Below, piece after piece: positions 1-5,187 of a stretch of DNA of 5,187 nucleotides. The position numbers and the translations under genes are program-made. The notes under the pieces were generated by a model. The model saw nothing but the letters and a program-made list of their open reading frames with translations. It ran no database searches and was not told the origin of the DNA. The DNA comes from Planctomycetaceae bacterium (GTDB lineage: Bacteria; Planctomycetota; Planctomycetia; Pirellulales; Thermoguttaceae), in contig JAITKS010000332.1 in the NCBI GenBank assembly GCA_031278315.1, positions 1 through 5,187 of the forward strand, read 5' to 3'. How positions within the stretch are numbered: position 1 is the stretch's first letter; each line of letters opens with the position of its first letter.

Positions 1-8
1 AATTTTCT

Positions 9-2027
9 TTACAATAATTTTTTGACAGCTTTTATCATAGAATTGCCTAGTTCAGTTTCACCGCAAATAACGATGTCAGCGCCTCTATTCATTAAACGTT
101 CTCTGTTGTCTTTAAATCTGCATCTTGACACTAATAGACAATGATTATTTAATTTTCTTGCGGCTTCGATTACTTCAAATATCAATAAATCATCGGGAAT
201 TGCTACTACAATCAGCGTAGAATTGTGAGTGTCAATTAGTCTTAACGTTGCTATGTCAGCGGCATTGCCCGCAATAGTTCTGAAACCATGTTGTGCAAAC
301 GGATGTAAATTCACGGGATTCATGTCAACTAAACCGACGTCAAATCCGGACGATTCTAAATAAGCAGCAATCTTACTTCCGATTGGTCCTACACCAATCA
401 CGACAGCCTTACGCTTAATTTGTTCTTTAAAATGAGTATCGCTGCTGGATTCATCCGCTTCCGGATCGTGAACATGAGCCGGTATAATACGAATAGCAAA
501 ATTAAGAAATAACGGCGTCAAAATAATAGAAGTTAAAGCGACAAATAATACACATTGATAAACATCTCTATCAATTAATTTCATCGATAATCCATTCGAT
601 AATAACACAAACGATAACTCTCCCAGCTGCGATAACCCTAATCCCATCGCCAAAGAAGAAACGAAATCTAACCCGAGAACTCTAAACGCAACCGCAGCCG
701 CAAAAGTTTTCACACAAAGACAACCAACAAACGCACCAATCGTAAATACAGGATTAGCAAATAAACTCGCAGGATCAAACAAAGCTCCAAGCGAAACGAA
801 AAATATAGCCGAAAAAGTCTCACGTAACGAAATTGTGACAGCAGTAATTTGAGTTGTTAAACGCGTTTCACTTAAAATTACACCCGCCGCTAACGCCCCT
901 AACGCTCCCGGTAATCCTAACAAAAACGCAACCCACGCAATTCCAATCAACAAAACCATCGTAAACAAAACCAATAATTCAACACTCCTCAAACCATGAA
1001 TATACGGCACTCCATAATGTACAAAAATAAATCTTGTAACAAAAACAACAATAATAAAAATAACAGACCCCGTTCCAAGACTCAAAAGTTGAGAATGCGG
1101 ATCAACACCGATTTCTAAAAACGACGCTAAAGGACTCGAAACAACATCTCCGCCGCCCGAACCGCCGGCAGCAAGCGCAGCTAGAATCCCAATAATTACC
1201 AAAAGAGGCACCACCGCAACATCTTGAAAAAGTAATATAGCAATCGCACGAACCCCAGAAGGCGACGCCGCTTGACCCATGTCCTCAAGAGACTTGAACA
1301 CAAGTACAGTCGAACTAAGCGAAATCGCTGAACCAATCATCAACCCAACTTTCCAATCGCCGCCAATCAAAACAACAAATCCCGTTACTAATCCAATCAC
1401 GCCGAACATCTGAATAACACCGCCGACTAAAAAAAACTTCCATAACTTCGCAAGTTCTGAAGGTGAAAAATGAAGTCCAATTGCAAATAATAACAAATTA
1501 GCACCAAGATGCGCCAAGTTCTCAAGAAGAATATGTTCAGCACGGATGGCAGTTCCATTCGATTCCGCCAACGATTCAAGCTCGCTATGGTTATCTGTTG
1601 CAAATCGAACAATCGTCTCATCGACGATGTCATCTGCCGGTTTGGTCAATTCAGATTTACTCAATTCAGAATTACTCAATTCAGACTTACTCAATTCAGA
1701 TTGATTCATATCGATCTTGAACACCGTTTCAGATGAATTAATCGCCGTAGATTTATCCGAATTCATCTCTGGTAAATAATCTGTCTTAATTTCAGAAACC
1801 ACTTTTGATTTTGATTGTGATTCAGATTGTGATACAGATTTTGATTCAGATTCAATTCCTAGATTCAAAATATTCAGTCCGCCGTTGCCGATCAATGCAC
1901 CGATAAGTAAATAACCTATAACCATCGGTAATCGGAAGCATCTGCATATAACGCCGGCGATAAATCCTGCCGTCAGTATTATCAAGAGATCAAAAAGTAA
2001 ATAACTAATAACTTGAGATAATATCAT
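9..2027 (-). CDS. CPA2-family cation:proton antiporter (Kef/YbaL-type) with C-terminal TrkA-N (RCK) domain
   Basis: This 672-residue inner-membrane protein should exchange K+ or Na+ for protons, gated by a cytoplasmic nucleotide-binding domain. About 13 hydrophobic segments span residues 8-512. Family marks are LPMVIGYLLIGALIG (33-47), LAHLGANLLLFAIGLHFS (171-188), SLSSTVLVF (236-244) and LLFQDVAVVPLL (265-276), whose Asp269 matches the ion-binding Asp of Kef-type transporters. Residues 538-655 form a Rossmann fold with GVGPIG (545-550) and acidic Asp568 at the end of the second strand, as expected for NAD(H)-type binding. No TrkA-C domain follows. Residues 55-165 are a hydrophilic Ser/Glu/Lys-rich insertion where relatives have roughly 20 residues; by the positive-inside rule (Arg29 and Arg32 precede segment 2) it should be periplasmic. 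The ATG start fits the first membrane segment but has no visible Shine-Dalgarno. The fold is secure; the cation (K+ or Na+) cannot be read from sequence. Confidence 0.93.
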   Translation of the reverse strand: MILSQVISYLLFDLLIILTAGFIAGVICRCFRLPMVIGYLLIGALIGNGGLNILNLGIESESKSVSQSESQSKSKVVSEIKTDYLPEMNSDKSTAINSSETVFKIDMNQSELSKSELSNSELSKSELTKPADDIVDETIVRFATDNHSELESLAESNGTAIRAEHILLENLAHLGANLLLFAIGLHFSPSELAKLWKFFLVGGVIQMFGVIGLVTGFVVLIGGDWKVGLMIGSAISLSSTVLVFKSLEDMGQAASPSGVRAIAILLFQDVAVVPLLVIIGILAALAAGGSGGGDVVSSPLASFLEIGVDPHSQLLSLGTGSVIFIIVVFVTRFIFVHYGVPYIHGLRSVELLVLFTMVLLIGIAWVAFLLGLPGALGALAAGVILSETRLTTQITAVTISLRETFSAIFFVSLGALFDPASLFANPVFTIGAFVGCLCVKTFAAAVAFRVLGLDFVSSLAMGLGLSQLGELSFVLLSNGLSMKLIDRDVYQCVLFVALTSIILTPLFLNFAIRIIPAHVHDPEADESSSDTHFKEQIKRKAVVIGVGPIGSKIAAYLESSGFDVGLVDMNPVNLHPFAQHGFRTIAGNAADIATLRLIDTHNSTLIVVAIPDDLLIFEVIEAARKLNNHCLLVSRCRFKDNRERLMNRGADIVICGETELGNSMIKAVKKLL
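1646..1705 (-). repeat. Four tandem 15-bp units inside the antiporter gene
   Basis: Four adjacent 15-base units start with tcaattcaga on the plus strand (1646, 1661, 1676, 1691) and differ at only one to three bases near their 3' ends. On the coding strand they give four pentapeptides, SELSK, SELSN, SELSK and SELTK (residues 110-129). The unit is a multiple of three, so gain or loss of a copy would keep the frame. The near identity points to recent expansion by replication slippage. Confidence 0.9.
1806..1853 (-). repeat. Degenerate hexanucleotide tract encoding eight X-Ser dipeptides
   Basis: Eight consecutive hexamers encode ES, ES, KS, VS, QS, ES, QS and KS (residues 59-74 of the antiporter). 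Every second codon is Ser and the other is mostly Glu, Lys or Gln. It lies immediately after membrane segment 2, at the start of the hydrophilic insertion. It is more diverged than the 15-bp array at 1646-1705 and unrelated to it in unit length. Confidence 0.8.
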
Positions 2028-2190
2028 TTCTGTTATGTAGTATGAATATTGATAATTGAATTAGCCGTAATTATAAGCCGATAAAAAAATAATGATTTTC
2101 GTAACAATAATTAAATTAAAATTTGAGTTGTATTTCAGAAAAAATAATTTTGTACTGCATGATTATATCATTCCCGTTTGAATTTGTAAT
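2028..2190. other. Intergenic gap between acyltransferase and antiporter genes
   Basis: These 163 AT-rich bases separate the acyltransferase stop from the antiporter start. On the minus strand there is a TATAAT at 2070-2075, 42 bases upstream of the antiporter ATG, but no good -35 box at the expected distance (about 2093-2098). It is at best a weak promoter candidate. No GC-rich terminator hairpin with a T-run was found, and no purine-rich Shine-Dalgarno precedes the ATG. Confidence 0.4.
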
Positions 2191-3087
2191 TTATACACTT
2201 CGTTGTTTCCATCGTCTGTGTATCCACCAGTATTGTTCAGGACATTTTCTGATACCGTTTTCCAATTTTTTTGTGAACCATTGTGTAACGTCTTTTGCGT
2301 TTTTAATATCATGCGGCAGACTTGCAGGGTCGAGTACAGATGTGATATGAATATCAAATTTTAGCGGTTCAAATTCACCTTGTTCGTTTTGTCTTCTTAA
2401 AGAATAACAAATTATCAGCGGTGCATTATATTTCAATGCGAGTAATCCAATCGCCTTGAAAGTTGACGCAGGTTTGCCAAAGAAATCAACCATGTATCCC
2501 TTTTGACCCGCTGATTGATCAACCAATAACGCCATCAATCCTTTTTCGTTCAAAACCTTAATTATTTCATCCGAACCGCCCGTTTTGGGAATAATAAATT
2601 GACCGGTTGATTCACGAAATCTCTTGATATAAGAATTCAAATAAGGATTATCAAGCGTGCGCGCTACCGTATGAGACGGATATGTCAAAACACCGAGCGT
2701 AAAACCGCCTATTTCAAAATTACCGAAATGTCCGGTAACAATTATTGCAGGACGCCCTTGATTCAAAGCACTCATAAGCGGATTAACTCCGAAAAAACGA
2801 ATATGACGTTTCCAATTCAAATCACGTATTTTTCTACCCGCTTGCGAAATTTCAACTCCCATCAAAAATAAATGCTCCCACATTTTCAATATAATTTTTT
2901 GACGTTCCTCCGCAGTCTTTTCAGGAAATGCAATTTGCAAATTCTCATGAAGTAAACGGCGGCGTATTGGAATAATAAACGTAAATATTTTCGCTAACTC
3001 CCGCGACACTAAATGACCCGATTCCAAACTAATTGATTGCAAAATACAAAAAATTATACGTAACAAAAGATAAACTAAAAATTTCAC
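2191..3087 (-). CDS. LpxL/HtrB-family lipid A biosynthesis acyltransferase
   Basis: This 298-residue membrane-associated enzyme should transfer a secondary acyl chain, usually from acyl-ACP, to a lipid A precursor on the cytoplasmic face of the inner membrane. Its length is typical for the family. A hydrophobic N-terminal segment (3-20) is followed by RRRLLHENLQIAFPEK (42-57), the usual 'NL..aFPE' region. The catalytic HX4E motif is His120-Glu125 in VTGHFGNFE. LLVDQ (187-191), VDFFGKPAST (200-209) and the C-terminal PEQYWWIHRRWK (283-294) are further signatures. The start is GTG: an in-frame TGA lies 11 codons upstream, and the only other codon type in between resembling a start is ATT. Which of LpxL, LpxM or LpxP it matches cannot be settled, and an acyltransferase for another lipid is possible. 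Confidence 0.93.
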   Translation of the reverse strand: MKFLVYLLLRIIFCILQSISLESGHLVSRELAKIFTFIIPIRRRLLHENLQIAFPEKTAEERQKIILKMWEHLFLMGVEISQAGRKIRDLNWKRHIRFFGVNPLMSALNQGRPAIIVTGHFGNFEIGGFTLGVLTYPSHTVARTLDNPYLNSYIKRFRESTGQFIIPKTGGSDEIIKVLNEKGLMALLVDQSAGQKGYMVDFFGKPASTFKAIGLLALKYNAPLIICYSLRRQNEQGEFEPLKFDIHITSVLDPASLPHDIKNAKDVTQWFTKKLENGIRKCPEQYWWIHRRWKQRSV

Positions 3088-3100
3088 GTCTAATTGCCCG

Positions 3101-3105
3101 CCTCC
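3101..3105 (-). promoter_or_regulatory. Possible Shine-Dalgarno for the acyltransferase gene
   Basis: GGAGG on the minus strand ends 13 bases before the GTG start. This is longer than the usual 5-9 bases. No ATG or other usual start lies nearer to it before the upstream in-frame TGA, so either the spacing is tolerated or the motif is incidental. Confidence 0.4.
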
Positions 3106-3318
3106 AATTCTTGATCAAAAAAAATACAAATAAATAACCAAAATTCGATTTTATTTTTTTAACATAGTATCATTTCAACGTAATGTAAGAATCAGTAAAA
3201 ATCAGAACAACACCGGCAATAAGATATATACTCTGACATTCCGTATTCAAAATATTTCTCGAAAAGATACCGAACCATGAAAACATATTTTGACTCAATC
3301 AATAACTTATCTCTCAAG

Positions 3319-3338
3319 GTATAAAAAATATTTTATAC
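3319..3338 (-). repeat. AT-rich hairpin 40 bases past the BON-like gene
   Basis: gtataaaa (3319-3326) and ttttatac (3331-3338) are perfect complements around a 4-base loop. It sits about 40 bases downstream of the BON-like stop codon. It could be a weak transcription end or mRNA-stabilising hairpin, but the stem has only two G:C pairs and no T-run follows on the minus strand, so it is not a standard intrinsic terminator. Confidence 0.35.
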
Positions 3339-3379
3339 ATAATTTGTGTAAATTATTCGTTTGAACATTGTTGCTAAAT

Positions 3380-4156
3380 TCATTTTGTTCTCGGTTCGAT
3401 TGTAAGATTGTTTTTAACGTTGTTTATGCCCGGTTCAAGTAATAATAATTGTTTCAAGATTTTACTTGTTCGTTCAGAATCTACAATACCGGTCAATTCG
3501 GCAACAACACCGGACGATGTATTGACAAGCGAAATATTAAATCGTTCTGATTGCAAATCTAAATTTGGTAAACGTAATATTCTCGTTTTGATTTCCGTTT
3601 GGAATTTTGTGAAGTTGTCTCTTGCATTATTAACAGAGACCAATTCGCCGGATTCAAATGATGCGGTTGCTGTAATTGCTCTTCCGGCATTGGTAATTAT
3701 GCTGTTTGAACCAGCTCGCGACGTTGTACGGCTAGCAGTAGCCGTGCGGCGTGCAGACGTCGTTGTTCGTGCTGTAGTTGTACGTCTTGTTGAGCTGCTG
3801 CTACTGCTTGAAGAAGAACTCGAACCAACAAAAGTGTTGTCTCTGCCGATAAATTTTGCAGAAGGATCAACACCGATGAATTCATTCCGTTCAAGCTCAG
3901 GTCCTTGAAATTGCGAAATTATATCTGCCCCGCTCGACGAACCTGACAAACTACTGCCGCTTGAAGTTGAACCGCTGCTAGTGTAACCGCTGCCGCCGCT
4001 GCTAGTGTAACCTCCGCTTCCGCTGCCGCTGCTTCCGCCGCTAGCCGAACCTCCGCTGCTTCCGCTGCTGCCGGCGGAAGTTTGAGCAAAAAGCGGAATA
4101 GAAAAAATCAAAATCGCAAAACAGACTAAAATTGTGCGTAAAAATGTAACTAACAT
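3380..4156 (-). CDS. Secreted Ser/Gly-rich protein with C-terminal BON-like domain
   Basis: This 258-residue protein is probably exported to the periplasm or cell surface. Residues 1-24 form a signal peptide with likely cleavage after PLFA; the only Cys (12) lies inside it, so it is not a lipoprotein. Next come a Gly/Ser-rich stretch (26-76), a short ordered part with spaced FIGVD, FIGRD and FVG motifs (93-111), eleven serines in a row (112-122), and a basic Thr/Arg tract (123-148) with seven Arg and no acidic residue. Residues 185-255 resemble a BON domain: a helix, then GVVAELTGIVDSE (216-228), then LLLLEPGINNVKNNLTIE (237-254), matching the family's 'GvV.LtG.V' and 'pGV..V.n.L' pattern. 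BON domains are linked to membrane or phospholipid contact. The exact role is unknown. An ATG with a good Shine-Dalgarno fixes the start. Confidence 0.85.
   Translation of the reverse strand: MLVTFLRTILVCFAILIFSIPLFAQTSAGSSGSSGGSASGGSSGSGSGGYTSSGGSGYTSSGSTSSGSSLSGSSSGADIISQFQGPELERNEFIGVDPSAKFIGRDNTFVGSSSSSSSSSSSTRRTTTARTTTSARRTATASRTTSRAGSNSIITNAGRAITATASFESGELVSVNNARDNFTKFQTEIKTRILRLPNLDLQSERFNISLVNTSSGVVAELTGIVDSERTSKILKQLLLLEPGINNVKNNLTIEPRTK
3972..4012 (-). repeat. 17-bp direct repeat with 24-bp period in the Gly/Ser coding tract
   Basis: ccgctgctagtgtaacc occurs at 3972-3988 and again at 3996-4012. It encodes the two GYTSSG copies (residues 49-54 and 57-62) of the BON-like protein. The surrounding Gly/Ser codons are much richer in GC than the rest of the window, so the tract probably grew by local duplication. 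Confidence 0.8.
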
Positions 4157-4164
4157 TTTTCATT

Positions 4165-4171
4165 CTCCTTT
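4165..4171 (-). promoter_or_regulatory. Shine-Dalgarno of the BON-like gene
   Basis: AAAGGAG on the minus strand lies 8 bases before the ATG at 4156. It is the clearest ribosome-binding site in the window and supports both the start codon and the signal peptide. Confidence 0.75.
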
Positions 4172-4179
4172 CATTTCGT

Positions 4180-4191
4180 TTTAACGTTAAA
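4180..4191. promoter_or_regulatory. 12-bp perfect palindrome upstream of the BON-like gene
   Basis: tttaacgttaaa is self-complementary and lies 23 bases upstream of the BON-like ATG, just before its Shine-Dalgarno. It falls in the likely 5' untranslated or promoter region and could be an operator half-site pair. In AT-rich DNA it may also be chance. A TATATT at 4204-4209 on the minus strand is a possible -10 box without a good -35. Confidence 0.3.
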
Positions 4192-4230
4192 TTAAAAAAA
4201 CGTAATATAGTAAGTGTAATAATTTATTTT

Positions 4231-4312
4231 TAGAAGGAACGCGGTCGTCTCGACCGCATCTTTAGGCGTTTTTTGCAAAAGCGATGCAAGCGGGACGCCT
4301 GCGTTCCTTCTA
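4231..4312. repeat. 82-base imperfect inverted-repeat element
   Basis: The outer 12 bases are perfect complements: tagaaggaacgc (4231-4242) and gcgttccttcta (4301-4312). The next 20 bases inward pair imperfectly (14 of 20 when 4241-4260 is compared with the complement of 4283-4302). The left arm also folds by itself: gcggtcg (4241-4247) pairs with cgaccgc (4251-4257). The centre holds the palindrome ttttgcaaaa (4271-4280). There is no room for a gene. It looks like a small non-autonomous repeat or an intergenic palindromic repeat. It lies 75 bases upstream of the BON-like start. Confidence 0.8.
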
Positions 4313-4581
4313 ATATTAGTTTTTAGAAGTTACCTATTATTCTATTCAGTCATTTAAAATAGTACAGTAATATTTTCGGAGTAAATTTGAACGATCATTA
4401 TAATAATTTGGAAAATATCGATTATGCGGGCAATTAGATTAATAAAATTTCCGGTTTACATAAATTATAAACGACTTTGTCAATCAATATGAGTTTGCCG
4501 ATCAAAACGATTTTAATAAATATTACGATTAGTTAAACCGCTTGAAATATATCAGTGTGAAATTTTCGTAATATACTTGAA
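4313..4581. other. AT-rich spacer without visible features
   Basis: These 269 bases lie between two repeat elements. I see no open frame with codon-like composition, no tRNA-like fold and no strong hairpin. Confidence 0.5.
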
Positions 4582-4690
4582 AATTCGGTATTTGTTTTAA
4601 ACAAAACCAGCCCTGAAAGGGCGATCGGATTATAACCCGCCCCAGCGGGGCGGGTAAAATTCCCCAAAAACCTAAGCCCTGAAAGGGCGG
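4582..4690 (+). repeat. Left arm of composite inverted-repeat element
   Basis: The arm has, in order: an AT-rich lead (4582-4609), a hairpin gccct-gaa-agggc (4610-4622), a 12-base spacer ending ggattata, a GC-rich palindrome with arms acccgcccc (4635-4643) and ggggcgggt (4647-4655) around loop agc, 20 bases, and a second copy of the 13-base hairpin (4676-4688) followed by gg. The first 41 bases match the complement of 4931-4971 at 35 positions. The palindrome arms and the 15 bases at 4676-4690 are identical to the right arm. The conserved lead shows the repeat unit is larger than the hairpins. Confidence 0.88.
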
Positions 4691-4757
4691 CCGGATATTG
4701 AGACTCATAACCAACGTAATGGAAACGGAATAATAATTGTTGTCGTTATTTTTTACC

Positions 4758-4770
4758 GCCCATTCTGGGT
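4758..4770 (-). repeat. Diverged solo hairpin between the two arms
   Basis: gcccattctgggt keeps the shape of the 13-base hairpin gccctttcagggc, with the loop ttc unchanged. The closing pair t:a has become a:t by changes on both sides, and the outer g:c is now a g:t wobble. Its left flank ttaccg matches that of the hairpin at 4860 and its right flank gatttta matches that of the hairpin at 4931, so it is a real family member. Confidence 0.7.
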
Positions 4771-4857
4771 GATTTTATTTTATGCGTTAATGAATTGCTA
4801 TTTGTCGTTTTTGGTCGGATTCTTCACAATATCTGTTACCCGCGGATTTATTTCTTA

Positions 4858-4971
4858 CCGCCCTTTCAGGGCTGCCCGATTGGGAGGAGGGCTTTTACCC
4901 GCCCCGAGTGGGGCGGGTTATAATCCTGTTGCCCTTTCAGGGCGATTTTAGTTTAAAACGAATACCGAAAT
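4858..4971 (-). repeat. Right arm of composite inverted-repeat element
   Basis: This is the same unit as 4582-4690 in opposite orientation: hairpin gccctttcagggc at 4860-4872, a GC-rich palindrome with arms acccgcccc (4897-4905) and ggggcgggt (4910-4918) around loop gagt, the 12-base spacer starting tataatcc (4919-4930), a second hairpin at 4931-4943, and the AT-rich lead (4944-4971). The outer spacer has the same length as in the left arm (12 bases); the inner one is 24 instead of 20 bases. The two arms enclose 167 bases (4691-4857) with no gene. Confidence 0.88.
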
Positions 4972-5061
4972 TTAAAGTGTGAAAAGTATATATCAGTGGA
5001 ATAATTTATTTTTATGCGTGAACGGTCATCTTTTTCGTTACAAAAAATAAAACCTGATCTA

Positions 5062-5087
5062 TAGAGACACAATACCTTGTGTCTCTA
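5062..5087. repeat. Perfect 11-bp stem hairpin
   Basis: tagagacacaa (5062-5072) and ttgtgtctcta (5077-5087) are exact complements around loop tacc. The stem is not followed by a T-run on either strand, so it is more like a dispersed palindromic repeat than an intrinsic terminator. Confidence 0.8.
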
Positions 5088-5098
5088 CAGACATTATC

Positions 5099-5115
5099 AT
5101 ACCCCGAAGGGGTAT
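5099..5115. repeat. 7-bp stem hairpin with gaa loop
   Basis: atacccc (5099-5105) and ggggtat (5109-5115) pair around gaa. The trinucleotide loop is the same as in the gccctgaaagggc hairpins, though the stem differs. It lies 11 bases after the hairpin at 5062-5087. Confidence 0.7.
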
Positions 5116-5126
5116 CTCCAATGTAG

Positions 5127-5154
5127 CCGTGCGTGGTGTACTCACCACACACGG
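5127..5154. repeat. 12-bp stem hairpin with one mismatch
   Basis: ccgtgcgtggtg (5127-5138) pairs with caccacacacgg (5143-5154) around loop tact, with a single mismatch (C5132 against A5149). On the opposite strand that pair reads as a G:T wobble, so the fold is slightly better if transcribed from the minus strand. Confidence 0.7.
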
Positions 5155-5187
5155 AATCAAATGGATAAATTAACACACGGAATCAAA
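5147..5187 (+). repeat. 15-bp direct repeat, 26-bp period, cut by window edge
   Basis: acacacggaatcaaa occurs at 5147-5161 and at 5173-5187, separated by 11 bases. The first copy overlaps the 3' arm of the hairpin at 5127-5154; the second ends exactly at the window edge. It may be the start of a longer tandem array or a duplicated repeat end, but two copies are all that can be seen. Confidence 0.7.

Larger units (their letters stand above)
3088..3379. other. Intergenic gap between BON-like and acyltransferase genes
   Basis: These 292 AT-rich bases have no credible open frame. Besides the GGAGG at 3101-3105 and the AT-rich hairpin at 3319-3338, a weak minus-strand promoter can be drawn: TTGAAA at 3173-3178 and TAAAAT at 3148-3153, with 19 bases between. 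The spacing is long and AT-rich sequence gives such matches often. The gap makes an independent promoter for the acyltransferase gene plausible. Confidence 0.4.

Noticed and set aside
1509..1736. Plus-strand open frame with repeated FR-TQ peptides
   Set aside because: It is the shadow of the 15-bp array inside the antiporter gene.
3255..3275. Possible further copy of the AT-rich lead of the composite element (ttcggtat on the minus strand)
   Set aside because: Only about eight bases match and no hairpin follows, so chance similarity is the simpler reading.
3408..3908. 501-base open frame on the plus strand opposite the BON-like gene
   Set aside because: It is the antisense shadow of Ser/Thr/Arg-rich coding sequence, which rarely gives antisense stops. 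It has no ribosome-binding site and no recognisable domain, while the minus strand has a signal peptide and a good Shine-Dalgarno.
4529..4714. Small minus-strand open frame of 61 residues
   Set aside because: It translates the left repeat arm, including both hairpins and the GC palindrome; the PFQG-type peptides are just the repeated DNA read as protein.
4610..4943. CRISPR array
   Set aside because: The 13-base repeats are short, self-complementary, unequally spaced and in two orientations, and there are no cas genes.
4769..4951. Small plus-strand open frame of 60 residues
   Set aside because: It runs through the right repeat arm, and its PFR and ALSG-type peptides come from the palindromes. 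No ribosome-binding site or domain supports it.
5062..5087. Intrinsic terminator
   Set aside because: The stem is perfect but no T-run follows on either strand, and no gene ends nearby within the window.

Overview
The window looks like chromosomal DNA of an AT-rich Gram-negative bacterium. A lipid A-type acyltransferase implies an outer membrane with lipopolysaccharide-like lipid. A secreted Ser/Gly-rich BON-like protein and an intergenic region full of GC-rich palindromes would fit a low-GC member of the Planctomycetota or another PVC/Bacteroidota-like lineage. That placement is an impression only; the window has no rRNA or marker gene to prove it.

Three genes lie on the minus strand, read from high to low coordinates. 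First is a secreted low-complexity protein with a C-terminal BON-like domain (4156 to 3380). Second is an LpxL/HtrB-family acyltransferase with a GTG start (3087 to 2191). Third is a CPA2 (Kef/YbaL-type) cation:proton antiporter with a C-terminal TrkA-N/RCK domain (2027 to 9). The gaps of 292 and 163 bases are AT-rich and show no clear terminator or strong promoter, so one operon is possible but not shown. All three products act in or at the cell envelope. The antiporter carries an unusual hydrophilic insertion of about 110 residues between its second and third membrane segments, built largely from two short in-frame tandem repeats.

The last kilobase (4157-5187) has no credible gene and is the most unusual part of the window. 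It holds an 82-base imperfect inverted repeat (4231-4312), then a composite element of about 390 bases (4582-4971). Two homologous arms of that element face each other, and each arm has two 13-base hairpins around a GC-rich palindrome. A diverged single hairpin with compensatory changes sits between the arms. Three further hairpins of different sequence and a 15-base direct repeat cut by the window edge follow (5062-5187). No transposase, integrase or CRISPR array is present. The region reads as a landing zone for several families of small non-autonomous intergenic repeats. I see no convincing new multi-gene system; the repeat island and the antiporter insertion are the points worth following up.
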